The notes under the pieces are model-generated. The model made no database searches and was not told where the DNA came from. It saw only the letters and a program-made list of their open reading frames with translations. A stretch of DNA of 8,307 nucleotides, from assembly GCA_019114925.1 (NCBI GenBank), contig DXEO01000174.1, forward strand, positions 1-8,307. Reading direction: 5' to 3'. The position numbers and the translations under genes are program-made. Position 1 is the stretch's first letter, and every line of letters starts with the position of its first letter. Positions 1 through 5,787 of the stretch are shown here, piece after piece. Source of the DNA: Candidatus Corynebacterium faecipullorum (lineage in GTDB: Bacteria; Actinomycetota; Actinomycetes; Mycobacteriales; Mycobacteriaceae).

Positions 1-65
1 CCCCACGTCCGTTAATAGGACACTAGCACCTCAAGCTAGCGCGTCTGCCATTCCGCCACCCGGGC
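1..65 (-). tRNA. tRNA-Leu (anticodon GAG), 3' part outside window
   Basis: Read on the minus strand from position 65, the sequence starts with the acceptor strand GCCCGGG, then T8-G9 and a D arm. The anticodon stem is CTAGC (39-35) paired with GCTAG (27-23) around the loop TTGAGGT, which gives anticodon GAG at 32-30 (reads CUC/CUU leucine codons). A long variable arm follows with stem GTCC/GGAC, as expected of class II tRNAs such as tRNA-Leu. The T arm and 3' acceptor strand lie beyond the left edge, so pairing of the acceptor stem cannot be checked. There is no sign that the gene is broken. Confidence 0.93.
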
Positions 66-103
66 TAGGGTGTTTGTTCAGCCTCTCGGCTGGGCACTCG
101 CAT

Positions 104-133
104 ACTGTATCCCGAATTGGCGCTACTACACAA
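104..133 (-). promoter_or_regulatory. possible promoter of the tRNA-Leu gene
   Basis: On the minus strand TTGTGT (133-128) and TACAGT (109-104) are separated by 18 nt. The second matches the actinobacterial -10 pattern TANNNT and 4 of 6 bases of TATAAT; the first keeps the TTG of a -35 box. Transcription would start near 97, leaving a 5' leader of about 30 nt to be removed by RNase P. This is inference from motif and spacing only. Confidence 0.35.
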
Positions 134-202
134 ATCAGCACCTCACGCCGTGTTTTTAGGCTCATATAGAGTGCTGAAAACACAACGATGAAACTCGCTG
201 AC

Positions 203-237
203 CCCAACTGGGTTCCCACTGCCACTGTCTAGGACAG
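203..237. repeat. short inverted repeats upstream of the PEBP gene
   Basis: CTGTC-TAG-GACAG (225-237) is a perfect 5-bp inverted repeat, ending 48 nt before the start codon at 286. Just upstream, CCCA-AC-TGGG-TT-CCCA (203-218) contains two overlapping 4-bp palindromes. They could be an operator, a weak RNA hairpin, or chance. No regulator is recognisable nearby. The rest of the 66-285 gap shows no gene. TAGCTT at 262-267 is a weak -10 candidate for the plus strand. Confidence 0.25.
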
Positions 238-285
238 AGAACCATTCGCCGGCATGGGGTTTAGCTTTCCGGTACAAAGGAATCT

Positions 286-849
286 ATGACAAAGAACACT
301 TCAGATTCCGTTGAGAGCTACGCCAACGATTCCCGTTTCCCAGGCCCGGACCCTTATGTACCGCTGGGAGATGTCCCCGCGTTTACCGTCACATCTTCCG
401 ATATCGAGGAGGGTGCGGAAATCGCAGAGCGCTTCCGCGCTCCTGAGAACATCTCACCGCAACTCTCGTGGTCGGATGTACCCGAGGGAACCAAGTCCTT
501 CGCTGTCACATGCTTTGACCCGGACGCCCCGACGGGGTCCGGCTTTTGGCACTGGGCTGCGTTCAACATTCCGGCTGACGTACGTGAGCTGCCTACGGGA
601 GCAGGCTCTGCAGAGGACCTTGGGCATGAAGGCGTCATCAGCTTGCGCGGAGACTCCGGCCAACGCGTCTATTACGGGCCCCAGCCGCCGGCCGGTCATG
701 CCCCGCACCGCTACCTCTTTGCAGTTCACGCAGTCGACGTTGAGCGCCTCGACATTGACCCGGACGCAACGCCGACGGTCCTTGGGTTCAACCTTTTCTT
801 CCACACCCTCGGCCGTGCGATTACCTGGGGCTGGTACGAGGCCCACTAA
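286..849 (+). CDS. PEBP / YbhB-YbcL family protein
   Basis: This encodes a 187-residue phosphatidylethanolamine-binding-protein-like (Raf kinase inhibitor-like) protein. It has the family's anion-pocket signature: NISPQLSW at 55-62, DPDAP at 78-82, HW at 89-90, and the second conserved segment YYGPQPPAGHAPHRY at 129-143. The length is typical of bacterial members, and no signal peptide or membrane segment is visible, so it is probably cytosolic. The biochemical role of bacterial PEBP proteins is poorly defined; a small ligand or phosphate group bound in this pocket is the family expectation, not something shown here. The start is an ATG with AAAGGA (276-281) only 4 nt upstream. TACAAA at 273-278 lies exactly 7 nt before the ATG, so a leaderless start is an alternative. 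M. tuberculosis Rv2140c is the likely counterpart; it too lies next to and convergent with pyrD. Confidence 0.93.
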   Translation: MTKNTSDSVESYANDSRFPGPDPYVPLGDVPAFTVTSSDIEEGAEIAERFRAPENISPQLSWSDVPEGTKSFAVTCFDPDAPTGSGFWHWAAFNIPADVRELPTGAGSAEDLGHEGVISLRGDSGQRVYYGPQPPAGHAPHRYLFAVHAVDVERLDIDPDATPTVLGFNLFFHTLGRAITWGWYEAH

Positions 850-859
850 TACGGCCCAT

Positions 860-875
860 TAAACTCGGCACAATG
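860..875 (+). promoter_or_regulatory. -10 box for a leaderless start of the membrane protein gene
   Basis: TAAACT (860-865) fits TANNNT and is followed by exactly 7 nt and then the ATG at 873, so the transcript would begin on the start codon. No Shine-Dalgarno sequence is present before this ATG, which supports leaderless initiation. No convincing -35 box is seen. Confidence 0.45.
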
Positions 876-1268
876 ACTAGGAATTCGGATACCAACCCCA
901 CCACTGACGGAGTAGATATCCCCGCCGCCCTGCGTGTGGGCGGCGCTTTCATGTTGCTGGCCGCCGTGTTAGCACTATTCGGGCTCGTATCGATTTTCAC
1001 CGATGGCTGGGGCGCCACCTTCGAGTGGACATGGCGCCGCCTCGCCATCGTTGGTGCGGCGCTGCTCGTCGGCGCATTCAGCACCCAACGCCGCGATCAG
1101 CGCGGCAGCCGCGAGCAAATCATTGCGCTAGTCCTAGCGCTGGTGCTCATCATCGCTAGCCGCGCACTGCCCAGTACGGTCCTCACCACGATGGGGCAGT
1201 ACGTGGTCTTCCTCTACGCCGTGGCCGCAGGCCTGTGCGCGGTCATTATCCGCCGCACACTTCATTAA
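873..1268 (+). CDS. small integral membrane protein, unknown function
   Basis: I do not recognise this 131-residue protein. It has a polar N-terminal tail (1-19, rich in T, N and D) and four hydrophobic stretches that read as transmembrane helices: about 23-42, 56-70, 83-97 and 107-126. A basic, polar loop (TQRRDQRGSR, 71-80) separates helices 2 and 3, and the C-terminus is basic (RRTLH). By the positive-inside rule this loop and the C-terminus are probably cytoplasmic, so the short N-terminal tail would be too. No catalytic or transporter motif is visible. It starts 23 nt after the PEBP stop without a ribosome-binding site, which points to its own leaderless promoter more than to translation from the PEBP message. 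It ends just before a strong terminator. Initiation and coding are plausible; the function is unknown. Confidence 0.8.
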   Translation: MTRNSDTNPTTDGVDIPAALRVGGAFMLLAAVLALFGLVSIFTDGWGATFEWTWRRLAIVGAALLVGAFSTQRRDQRGSREQIIALVLALVLIIASRALPSTVLTTMGQYVVFLYAVAAGLCAVIIRRTLH

Positions 1269-1280
1269 ACAATACGTTTG

Positions 1281-1310
1281 GAGCGCGGAAACCGATCCGC
1301 GCTTCTTTTC
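1281..1310 (+). terminator. intrinsic terminator after the PEBP/membrane protein genes
   Basis: AGCGCGGA (1282-1289) pairs perfectly with TCCGCGCT (1296-1303) around a 6-nt loop, and is followed by the T-rich run TCTTTTCTT (1304-1312). This begins 13 nt after the stop at 1268 and is a typical rho-independent terminator for plus-strand transcripts. On the minus strand the hairpin lacks a U-rich tail. Confidence 0.8.
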
Positions 1311-1336
1311 TTCGACGGGGCTGAGTCCCTCGAAGA
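1309..1336. terminator. second hairpin at the convergent end, possible pyrD 3' structure
   Basis: TCTTCGA (1309-1315) pairs with TCGAAGA (1330-1336). Inside it GGGG (1317-1320) pairs with TCCC (1326-1329, one G-U), with a bulged C at 1316 and loop CTGAG. The stem lies 11 nt beyond the pyrD stop (1348) and is symmetric enough to form in RNA from either strand. The minus-strand transcript has no U-run after it, so it may act as a 3'-end stabiliser or rho-assisted stop instead of a classic terminator. Confidence 0.5.
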
Positions 1337-1347
1337 CTCTATGGAAC

Positions 1348-2460
1348 TTAGTCGATCCATCCCAGATCGGAGCCAACGGCCTCCGAAATAGTGCTGAGGC
1401 CGTGCGCGTGAATCTGCTGGGCAATGCCGCGGTTGATGTCGCGAATCCAATCCGGTCCACCGTAAATCAGTCCGGTGTAGCCCTGCAGCAGCGAGGCGCC
1501 GGCAGTGATACGCTCCCACGCCTGCTCCGGCGTGGAAATCCCGCCTGCCGAAACCAGGACCAGTTTCTCGCCAACGCGGGTGTGAAGGCGCTTGAGCACC
1601 TCCAGCGAACGCTCAGCCACTGGGGGACCCGACACGCCACCCGCGCCCATGGCCGCCACCTCGTCGGCCGGGGTACTCAATCCTTCACGGGAAATAGTGG
1701 TGTTGGTAGCCACGATTCCGGCCAAACCAACCTCCACGGCCATATCCGCCACGGCATCAATATCTTCATCGCTGAGATCGGGAGCAATCTTGACCAAGAC
1801 TGGAGCGGATGTCGATTCCACCACGGCTTCCATAATGGGGCGGAGGGACTCCACTGCCTGCAGGTCACGCAATCCTGGGGTGTTCGGAGAGGAGACATTA
1901 ACTACGACATAATCGGCCAGATCCCCCAGCACAGAGGCGCACTGACGGTAGTCATCCACCGCATGCTCGGCGTTGGTGACTTTGTTCTTGCCAATGTTGA
2001 TGCCGATGACATCGTTGTAGCGGCGCTTGCGCAGATTGCGCGCGGCAGTCAGAGCACCCTCATTGTTAAAGCCCATGCGGTTCAAGATTGCCTTGTCCGC
2101 CTTGAGCCGGAACAGTCGGGGAGCAGGGTTTCCGGGCTGCGCCTTCGGGGTGATGGTGCCTAGCTCGGCATAACCGAAGCCAACGGGGGTCCAGACATCA
2201 GCAGCCGCCGCGTTCTTGTCGAAACCGGCCGCCAACCCTAGCGGGCGTGGGAAGCGCACCCCAAAGACTTCCTGTTCCAATACCGGATCATTAACCGGTA
2301 CTACCTTTCCCAGCGCGCGATTGAGCGGGCCACCGGCTTGGAAGATGGCCAGCCCGCCGTTGATGATTCCGTGGATACGCTCCGGGTCGAGTTTAAACAT
2401 TCCCTTCAATGCTGCCTGGTAGGCAGCGTGACGGGCGCGGTCAAGTGCGGAGTACTGCAT
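1348..2460 (-). CDS. pyrD: dihydroorotate dehydrogenase (quinone), class 2
   Basis: PyrD oxidises dihydroorotate to orotate in de novo pyrimidine synthesis, passing electrons through FMN to membrane quinones. The 370-residue protein carries the family's segments in order: LGLAAGFDKNA (74-84), ELGTITPKAQPGNPAPRLFR (99-118), NRMGFNN (127-133), INIGKNK (154-160) and NVSSPNTPGLR (188-198). These are followed by VKIAPD (223-228), ATNTT (251-255), and the FMN-phosphate segments SAGGI (304-308) and GYTGLIYGGP (327-336). A serine in NVSSPNTPGLR is the catalytic base that marks class 2, whereas class 1 enzymes use cysteine. The amphipathic N-terminal region (about 1-50) is the expected membrane/quinone domain. 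The ATG is preceded by AAGGA (2467-2471) at a good 6-nt spacing. It lies downstream of the lipoprotein gene on the same strand and is probably co-transcribed with it. Confidence 0.97.
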   Translation of the reverse strand: MQYSALDRARHAAYQAALKGMFKLDPERIHGIINGGLAIFQAGGPLNRALGKVVPVNDPVLEQEVFGVRFPRPLGLAAGFDKNAAAADVWTPVGFGYAELGTITPKAQPGNPAPRLFRLKADKAILNRMGFNNEGALTAARNLRKRRYNDVIGINIGKNKVTNAEHAVDDYRQCASVLGDLADYVVVNVSSPNTPGLRDLQAVESLRPIMEAVVESTSAPVLVKIAPDLSDEDIDAVADMAVEVGLAGIVATNTTISREGLSTPADEVAAMGAGGVSGPPVAERSLEVLKRLHTRVGEKLVLVSAGGISTPEQAWERITAGASLLQGYTGLIYGGPDWIRDINRGIAQQIHAHGLSTISEAVGSDLGWID

Positions 2461-2472
2461 GAGGTGTCCTTA
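2461..2472 (-). promoter_or_regulatory. ribosome-binding site of pyrD
   Basis: On the minus strand AAGGA (2471-2467) stands 6 nt before the ATG at 2460, supporting this start. It overlaps a TAA (2472-2470) that closes the out-of-frame reading described for 2470-2520, the kind of stop/ribosome-site overlap seen in tight gene pairs. Confidence 0.6.
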
Positions 2473-2520
2473 GCTGAGGTTGCGGATGAGGTCTTTGGGG
2501 CCGGAAGCTAGCGCGGTGAT
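2470..2520 (-). other. apparent frameshifted C-terminal tail of the lipoprotein gene
   Basis: Directly after the lipoprotein stop (2522-2520), the minus strand reads in another frame as ITALASGPKDLIRNLS followed by TAA at 2472-2470. Of these 16 codons, 13 end in G or C, which is coding-like for this genome. The reading ends 9 nt before the pyrD ATG, overlapping its ribosome site. Loss of a single base near 2521-2523 would explain why it is out of frame; restoring it would lengthen the lipoprotein by about 17 residues. A chance open stretch this short cannot be excluded. Confidence 0.45.
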
Positions 2521-3545
2521 TAGTCGAGTTGCGGATCGGTGATGAACTGAAGGCCCCCACCGGATGCGGAGGCGGTGACTAAGGTGCCGTCACCAAGCAC
2601 GGCAATAGTGCGTGCATCAGCCACAGTGTCCATGGTGCCAACGTTTTCTGGCACGCCCGCAGACACGGTATAGGCGTGGAGGAGGTTGTTATCGGTGGTG
2701 GTTACCCATGCCAGCTTGCGGCCGGCATCCCAAGCCACGCCCCACGGTGTGCCGTCGGTGTTGCCGTATTGGTGCAGGCGAATAACGTCGCTGGCAGTGT
2801 AGAGCGCCACGCGCTTGCCCACGGTATCCGATGCCACGACTACGGCCCCTTCGCCGCCGGCTATCTGGCCGACGCCCTGGCCTACGCGCAGGCGCCCACC
2901 CGCACGATCCTTTTCCCAATCGAGAGATTGAATCGTCGAGTCTTCCCTGAAGACGCGGACGATGCCGTCCGCACCATCAGAAACGGGAACGGAAATGAGC
3001 TGATCCGAACCGGCCTCCACCGTGATGCCGGTGCTGCGTTCCCCATCGCGGTACACGCCGACGGTGGCCGAGTCCTTCGAACCAACGAACACTTCACCGC
3101 CGGAAGCCTCCGCGGCCACCGTTACTGGTTGCTCCTCATCCACTGTCAATTCCTGAGGGGAATCCGGCTGAGACGGATCAATAAGCAAGACTTTCTCCCC
3201 ACACGCGAGGAGGAAATGCTTGTCTGAAGCGGTGAGGTCGCCGCACTTCTGATCGACGGAAATCTGTGTGGACTTTTCTTCCTCAAAGTCCGCGGCCGAA
3301 CCTACAGCGAGGGAGTCCTCGGTGCGCACGGCGAGGGTATCACCCACCGCCGCGAGGTCAGTCACGGCAGCGTAGGGCACGACGGTACCTACTGGCTTCG
3401 ATGACTCTGGGGAAGAAGCGGGTTCGGCCTTGCCATAGACCGCCGAATTGGGGTCCCCGCCAACCCCTTCCGTGGGATTGCAGGCGGCAAGAGCGCATGT
3501 GCTGGCAAGAAGGGCAGAAGATAGCAGGACTCGACGCATTTTCAC
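2520..3545 (-). CDS. secreted lipoprotein, predicted beta-propeller-like (LppL-like)
   Basis: The product is 341 residues with a classic lipoprotein signal: basic start (MKMRR), hydrophobic core (LLSSALLAS) and lipobox LAAC with the lipidated cysteine at 22. Residues 23-55 are a flexible linker rich in P, S, E and G. The rest is made of repeated short beta-rich units (for example DTLAVRTEDSLAVG, KHFLLACGEKVLLID, GTPWGVAWDAGRKLAWVTTT, GTLVTASASGG), which suggests a beta-propeller anchored outside the membrane. No enzymatic residues are evident. By position beside pyrD and uppP it likely corresponds to M. tuberculosis LppL; its function is not established. The start is uncertain: GTG at 3545 lies 8 nt after a -10-like TAGGAT (possible leaderless start), while ATG at 3539 has GAGGG 9 nt upstream. 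The two differ by only two residues. The C-terminus may be shortened by a frameshift. Confidence 0.85.
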   Translation of the reverse strand: MKMRRVLLSSALLASTCALAACNPTEGVGGDPNSAVYGKAEPASSPESSKPVGTVVPYAAVTDLAAVGDTLAVRTEDSLAVGSAADFEEEKSTQISVDQKCGDLTASDKHFLLACGEKVLLIDPSQPDSPQELTVDEEQPVTVAAEASGGEVFVGSKDSATVGVYRDGERSTGITVEAGSDQLISVPVSDGADGIVRVFREDSTIQSLDWEKDRAGGRLRVGQGVGQIAGGEGAVVVASDTVGKRVALYTASDVIRLHQYGNTDGTPWGVAWDAGRKLAWVTTTDNNLLHAYTVSAGVPENVGTMDTVADARTIAVLGDGTLVTASASGGGLQFITDPQLD

Positions 3546-3562
3546 GATCCCTCATCCTAGCA
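3545..3562 (-). promoter_or_regulatory. extended -10 promoter of the lipoprotein(-pyrD) unit
   Basis: On the minus strand TGC-TAGGAT (TAGGAT at 3559-3554) is an extended -10 box, with 8 nt before the GTG at 3545. Transcription starting on that G would give a leaderless message. GAGGG (3553-3549) lies between the -10 box and the predicted start site, so it would be part of the message only if transcription begins further upstream. Confidence 0.5.
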
Positions 3563-3601
3563 GTCAGCGTGGTGGAAACCGGAAGCCATGGACCGTGCTA
3601 G

Positions 3602-3617
3602 TAGGCTGTCGCGGGTG
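3602..3617 (+). promoter_or_regulatory. -10 box for a leaderless uppP start at GTG 3615
   Basis: TAGGCT (3602-3607) fits TANNNT and is followed by exactly 7 nt and GTG at 3615, in frame with uppP. This arrangement favours 3615 over the upstream ATG at 3588, from which the promoter box would lie inside the coding region. The -35 zone (about 3578-3584) overlaps that of the divergent lipoprotein promoter. Confidence 0.5.
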
Positions 3618-4466
3618 ACTACAACAGCTACAACTGACGCCATGACATGGGTACAGGTCATCGTCTTGTCTCTTGTCCAAGGCCTCACCGAATTCCTTCC
3701 CGTGAGCTCTTCGGGGCACCTACGCATCGTCTCCACGCTCTTTTGGGGGCAGGACGCTGGTGCCTCCTTTACCGCCGTCATCCAGCTCGGCACTGAGTTG
3801 GCAGTGATTGTGTACTTCGCGGGAATGATCTGGCAGATCCTCAAAGGGTGGTTTGTAGGTCTCGTGCACAAGGAGCAGCGTGGCCAGGACTACCGCATGG
3901 GATGGATGGTCATCGTCGGCTCAATCCCGATTGGAATCCTAGGCGTCCTGGGCAAGGACCTGATCAGGGATAACTTGCGCAACCTGTGGATTACAGCGTC
4001 TATGCTCGTGCTGTTCTCCTTTGTCTTCATCATCGCCGAGAGGGTGGGCAAAAAGGAGCGCAGCTTCGAGGAGTTGACGATGCGCGATGCCATCGTCATG
4101 GGCCTGTGCCAGTGCTTGGCTCTCATCCCAGGTGTCTCGCGCTCGGGAGGCACGATTTCGGGCGGCCTCTTTTTGGGCTTGGATCGCGAGGTGGCGACGC
4201 GCTTTAGTTTCCTCCTGGCCATTCCTGCGGTTATGGCTTCGGGCCTGTTTTCGCTTGGCGACGCCTTCGGCCCCACCGTGGGGCAGTCCGCCACCGGCGC
4301 TCAGCTGCTCGTCGGCACGCTCATCGCGTTCGTCGTCGGCTATGCGTCTATTGCGTGGCTGCTGAAGTTCGTGGGTAGCCATTCCTTCGAGTGGTTTGCG
4401 GCCTATCGCATCCCTGTCGGGCTCCTCGTCATGCTCTTGCTGGGCCTCGGGGTACTCGCTCCTTAA
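3615..4466 (+). CDS. uppP: undecaprenyl-diphosphatase
   Basis: UppP (BacA) removes a phosphate from undecaprenyl diphosphate at the membrane, recycling the lipid carrier for peptidoglycan and other wall polymers; overproduction is known to give bacitracin resistance. From GTG 3615 the protein is 283 residues and strongly hydrophobic, with multiple transmembrane segments. Both hallmark motifs are present: GLTEFLPVSSSGHL (23-36, with catalytic-site Glu26 and His35) and LIPGVSRSGGT (170-180, with Arg176). A cytoplasmic charged loop at about 84-95 (VHKEQRGQDYRM) and KKER at 146-149 are also seen. The family core begins at about residue 10 (MTWVQVIVLSLVQ), so the short tail before it is lineage-specific. 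Alternative starts are ATG 3588 (292 residues, GGTGGA upstream) and ATG 3642. It is divergent from the lipoprotein gene and followed 49 nt later by mshC. Confidence 0.95.
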   Translation: MTTTATTDAMTWVQVIVLSLVQGLTEFLPVSSSGHLRIVSTLFWGQDAGASFTAVIQLGTELAVIVYFAGMIWQILKGWFVGLVHKEQRGQDYRMGWMVIVGSIPIGILGVLGKDLIRDNLRNLWITASMLVLFSFVFIIAERVGKKERSFEELTMRDAIVMGLCQCLALIPGVSRSGGTISGGLFLGLDREVATRFSFLLAIPAVMASGLFSLGDAFGPTVGQSATGAQLLVGTLIAFVVGYASIAWLLKFVGSHSFEWFAAYRIPVGLLVMLLLGLGVLAP

Positions 4467-4502
4467 AACCGGGCATGCGCCAGTCGCGGAGTCGGTACGC
4501 GT

Positions 4503-4518
4503 TAGGATGGTGCCCATG
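4503..4518 (+). promoter_or_regulatory. -10 box for a leaderless mshC start
   Basis: TAGGAT (4503-4508) is followed by exactly 7 nt and the ATG at 4516, and no Shine-Dalgarno sequence precedes that ATG. The encoded MHSW start aligns with the MQSW start I recall for M. tuberculosis MshC, so the start and the promoter box support each other. Confidence 0.55.
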
Positions 4519-5760
4519 CACTCTTGGCCTGTCCCGCACATCGATTCCGTCCCTGGCGCCCCGTCGCCGCTTCACCTCTATGATTCCGCTGATGAAGAGG
4601 TAAAGAAGCTCAACATCAAGGGGGAGACCGCCACCATGTATGTCTGTGGCATCACCCCGTATGATTCCACCCACCTGGGCCACGCTGCGACCTACCTGAC
4701 CTTCGACCTCATCTACCGCCAGTTGCTGGATAACGGCTACAAGGTGAATTACGCCCAGAACATCACCGACGTGGACGATCCGCTCTTCGAACGCGCGGAG
4801 CGCGATGGCGTGGATTGGCGCGAGTTAGGTACCTCGCAAATCAATCTTTTCCGCTCGGACATGGAACTGCTTTCCGTGTTCCCTCCGCAGCACTTCGTTG
4901 GGGCGATGGAAGCCATCGATGAGATCACGGAGATGGTGCAGGCGCTTCTCGACGCAGGTGCGGCCTACGTCGTCGATGATCCGGAGTACCCGGATATTTA
5001 TGCCTCCATTGAGGCCACGAAGAACTTTGGATACGAGTCCAACTACTCCCGCGAGCAAATGGAGGCCTTCTTTGCCGAGCGCGGCGGTGACCCAGAACGC
5101 CCTGGCAAGCGTGATCCTTTGGATGCGCTCATTTGGCGCGCTCACCGCGAAGGCGAGCCAGCTTGGGAATCTCCTTTCGGGCCAGGCCGCCCCGGCTGGC
5201 ACATTGAGTGTTCTGCCATCGCGACCAACCGGCTAGGCTCCAGCTTCGATATCCAGGGTGGCGGTTCGGATCTCAAGTTTCCGCACCACGAGTTTTCTGC
5301 GGCACATGCTGAGGCCGCTCTTGGGGTCAACCGCATGGCCCAGTCCTATGTGCACACCGGAATGATTGGCTTGGAAGGAACCAAGATGTCCAAGTCCTTG
5401 GGCAACCTGGTCTTCGTCCACAAGCTTGTGGAAGCAGGCGTTGATCCCTCGGCGATTCGCCTGGGAGTATTCTCCGGCCACTACCGTGAGGACCGGGACT
5501 GGTCCGACGAGGTCCTGCGCACCGCGCAAGAGCGTTTGGTGCGCTGGCGTGCGGCCTCCCGAAACCCTGGCACGATCGAAGAGATCAAGGAAGTCATCCA
5601 CAACGTGCGCATAGCGTTGGCGGAGGATTTGGATACCCCGCGCGCTATTGCGGTCCTTGATCAGTGGGCTGAGAGGGCTCCAGGGGCAGCGGAAGCCTCC
5701 GAAGAAGCATCTGACGTGCTCCGGACTGCAGTTAATTCCTTGCTGGGCGTGCGCCTCTAG
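4516..5760 (+). CDS. mshC: L-cysteine:1D-myo-inositol 2-amino-2-deoxy-alpha-D-glucopyranoside ligase (mycothiol synthesis)
   Basis: MshC joins cysteine to GlcN-inositol using ATP (via cysteinyl-adenylate), the third committed step toward mycothiol, the main low-molecular-weight thiol of actinobacteria. The 414-residue protein is a cysteinyl-tRNA synthetase paralogue with a nucleotide-binding core. TMYVCGITPYDSTHLGHA (40-57) holds zinc-ligand Cys44 and the HIGH-like HLGH. QNITDVDDPLFERA is at 81-94, and GWHIECSAI (227-235) holds Cys232. FPHHEF (255-260) supplies histidines and KMSKS (290-294) is the adenylation loop. ITPYD/HLGHAATY and the 414-residue length without the long CysS tRNA-binding tail identify MshC rather than CysS. 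The ATG at 4516 was chosen by homology and the leaderless promoter; a longer in-frame reading from 4396 would overlap uppP and is unlikely. Neighbouring uppP and mshC are also close in mycobacteria. Confidence 0.96.
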   Translation: MHSWPVPHIDSVPGAPSPLHLYDSADEEVKKLNIKGETATMYVCGITPYDSTHLGHAATYLTFDLIYRQLLDNGYKVNYAQNITDVDDPLFERAERDGVDWRELGTSQINLFRSDMELLSVFPPQHFVGAMEAIDEITEMVQALLDAGAAYVVDDPEYPDIYASIEATKNFGYESNYSREQMEAFFAERGGDPERPGKRDPLDALIWRAHREGEPAWESPFGPGRPGWHIECSAIATNRLGSSFDIQGGGSDLKFPHHEFSAAHAEAALGVNRMAQSYVHTGMIGLEGTKMSKSLGNLVFVHKLVEAGVDPSAIRLGVFSGHYREDRDWSDEVLRTAQERLVRWRAASRNPGTIEEIKEVIHNVRIALAEDLDTPRAIAVLDQWAERAPGAAEASEEASDVLRTAVNSLLGVRL

Positions 5761-5771
5761 GAAACTTCAGG

Positions 5772-5787
5772 CATGATTTAGCTCATG
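5772..5787 (+). promoter_or_regulatory. possible -10 box for leaderless start of the acidic protein gene
   Basis: CATGAT (5772-5777) matches TATAAT at 4 of 6 bases and is followed by exactly 7 nt and the ATG at 5785. No ribosome-binding site is seen in the 24-nt gap after mshC. It lacks the first T of TANNNT, so it is weaker than the similar boxes elsewhere in the window. Confidence 0.35.

Noticed and set aside
1..65. tRNA-Leu as an attachment site for an integrated element
   Set aside because: No integrase, direct repeat of the tRNA end or foreign-looking gene is in the window; the 3' end is outside it.
311..862. 183-codon open frame overlapping the PEBP gene in another frame
   Set aside because: It is Arg/Ser/Thr-rich and motif-free; the 286-849 frame has clear PEBP signatures.
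1402..2163. 253-codon open frame on the plus strand
   Set aside because: It lies entirely antisense to pyrD, has no family-like sequence, and is the usual by-product of a GC-rich coding strand.
2676..3227. 183-codon open frame on the plus strand
   Set aside because: It is antisense to the lipoprotein gene, whose signal peptide and lipobox make the minus strand the real one.
4396..4515. In-frame N-terminal extension of mshC
   Set aside because: It would overlap the uppP coding region, has no family similarity, and the MHSW start fits known MshC proteins.
3939..4541. 200-codon open frame on the minus strand
   Set aside because: It is antisense to uppP and the mshC start; composition is Arg/His/Gln-rich and not protein-like.
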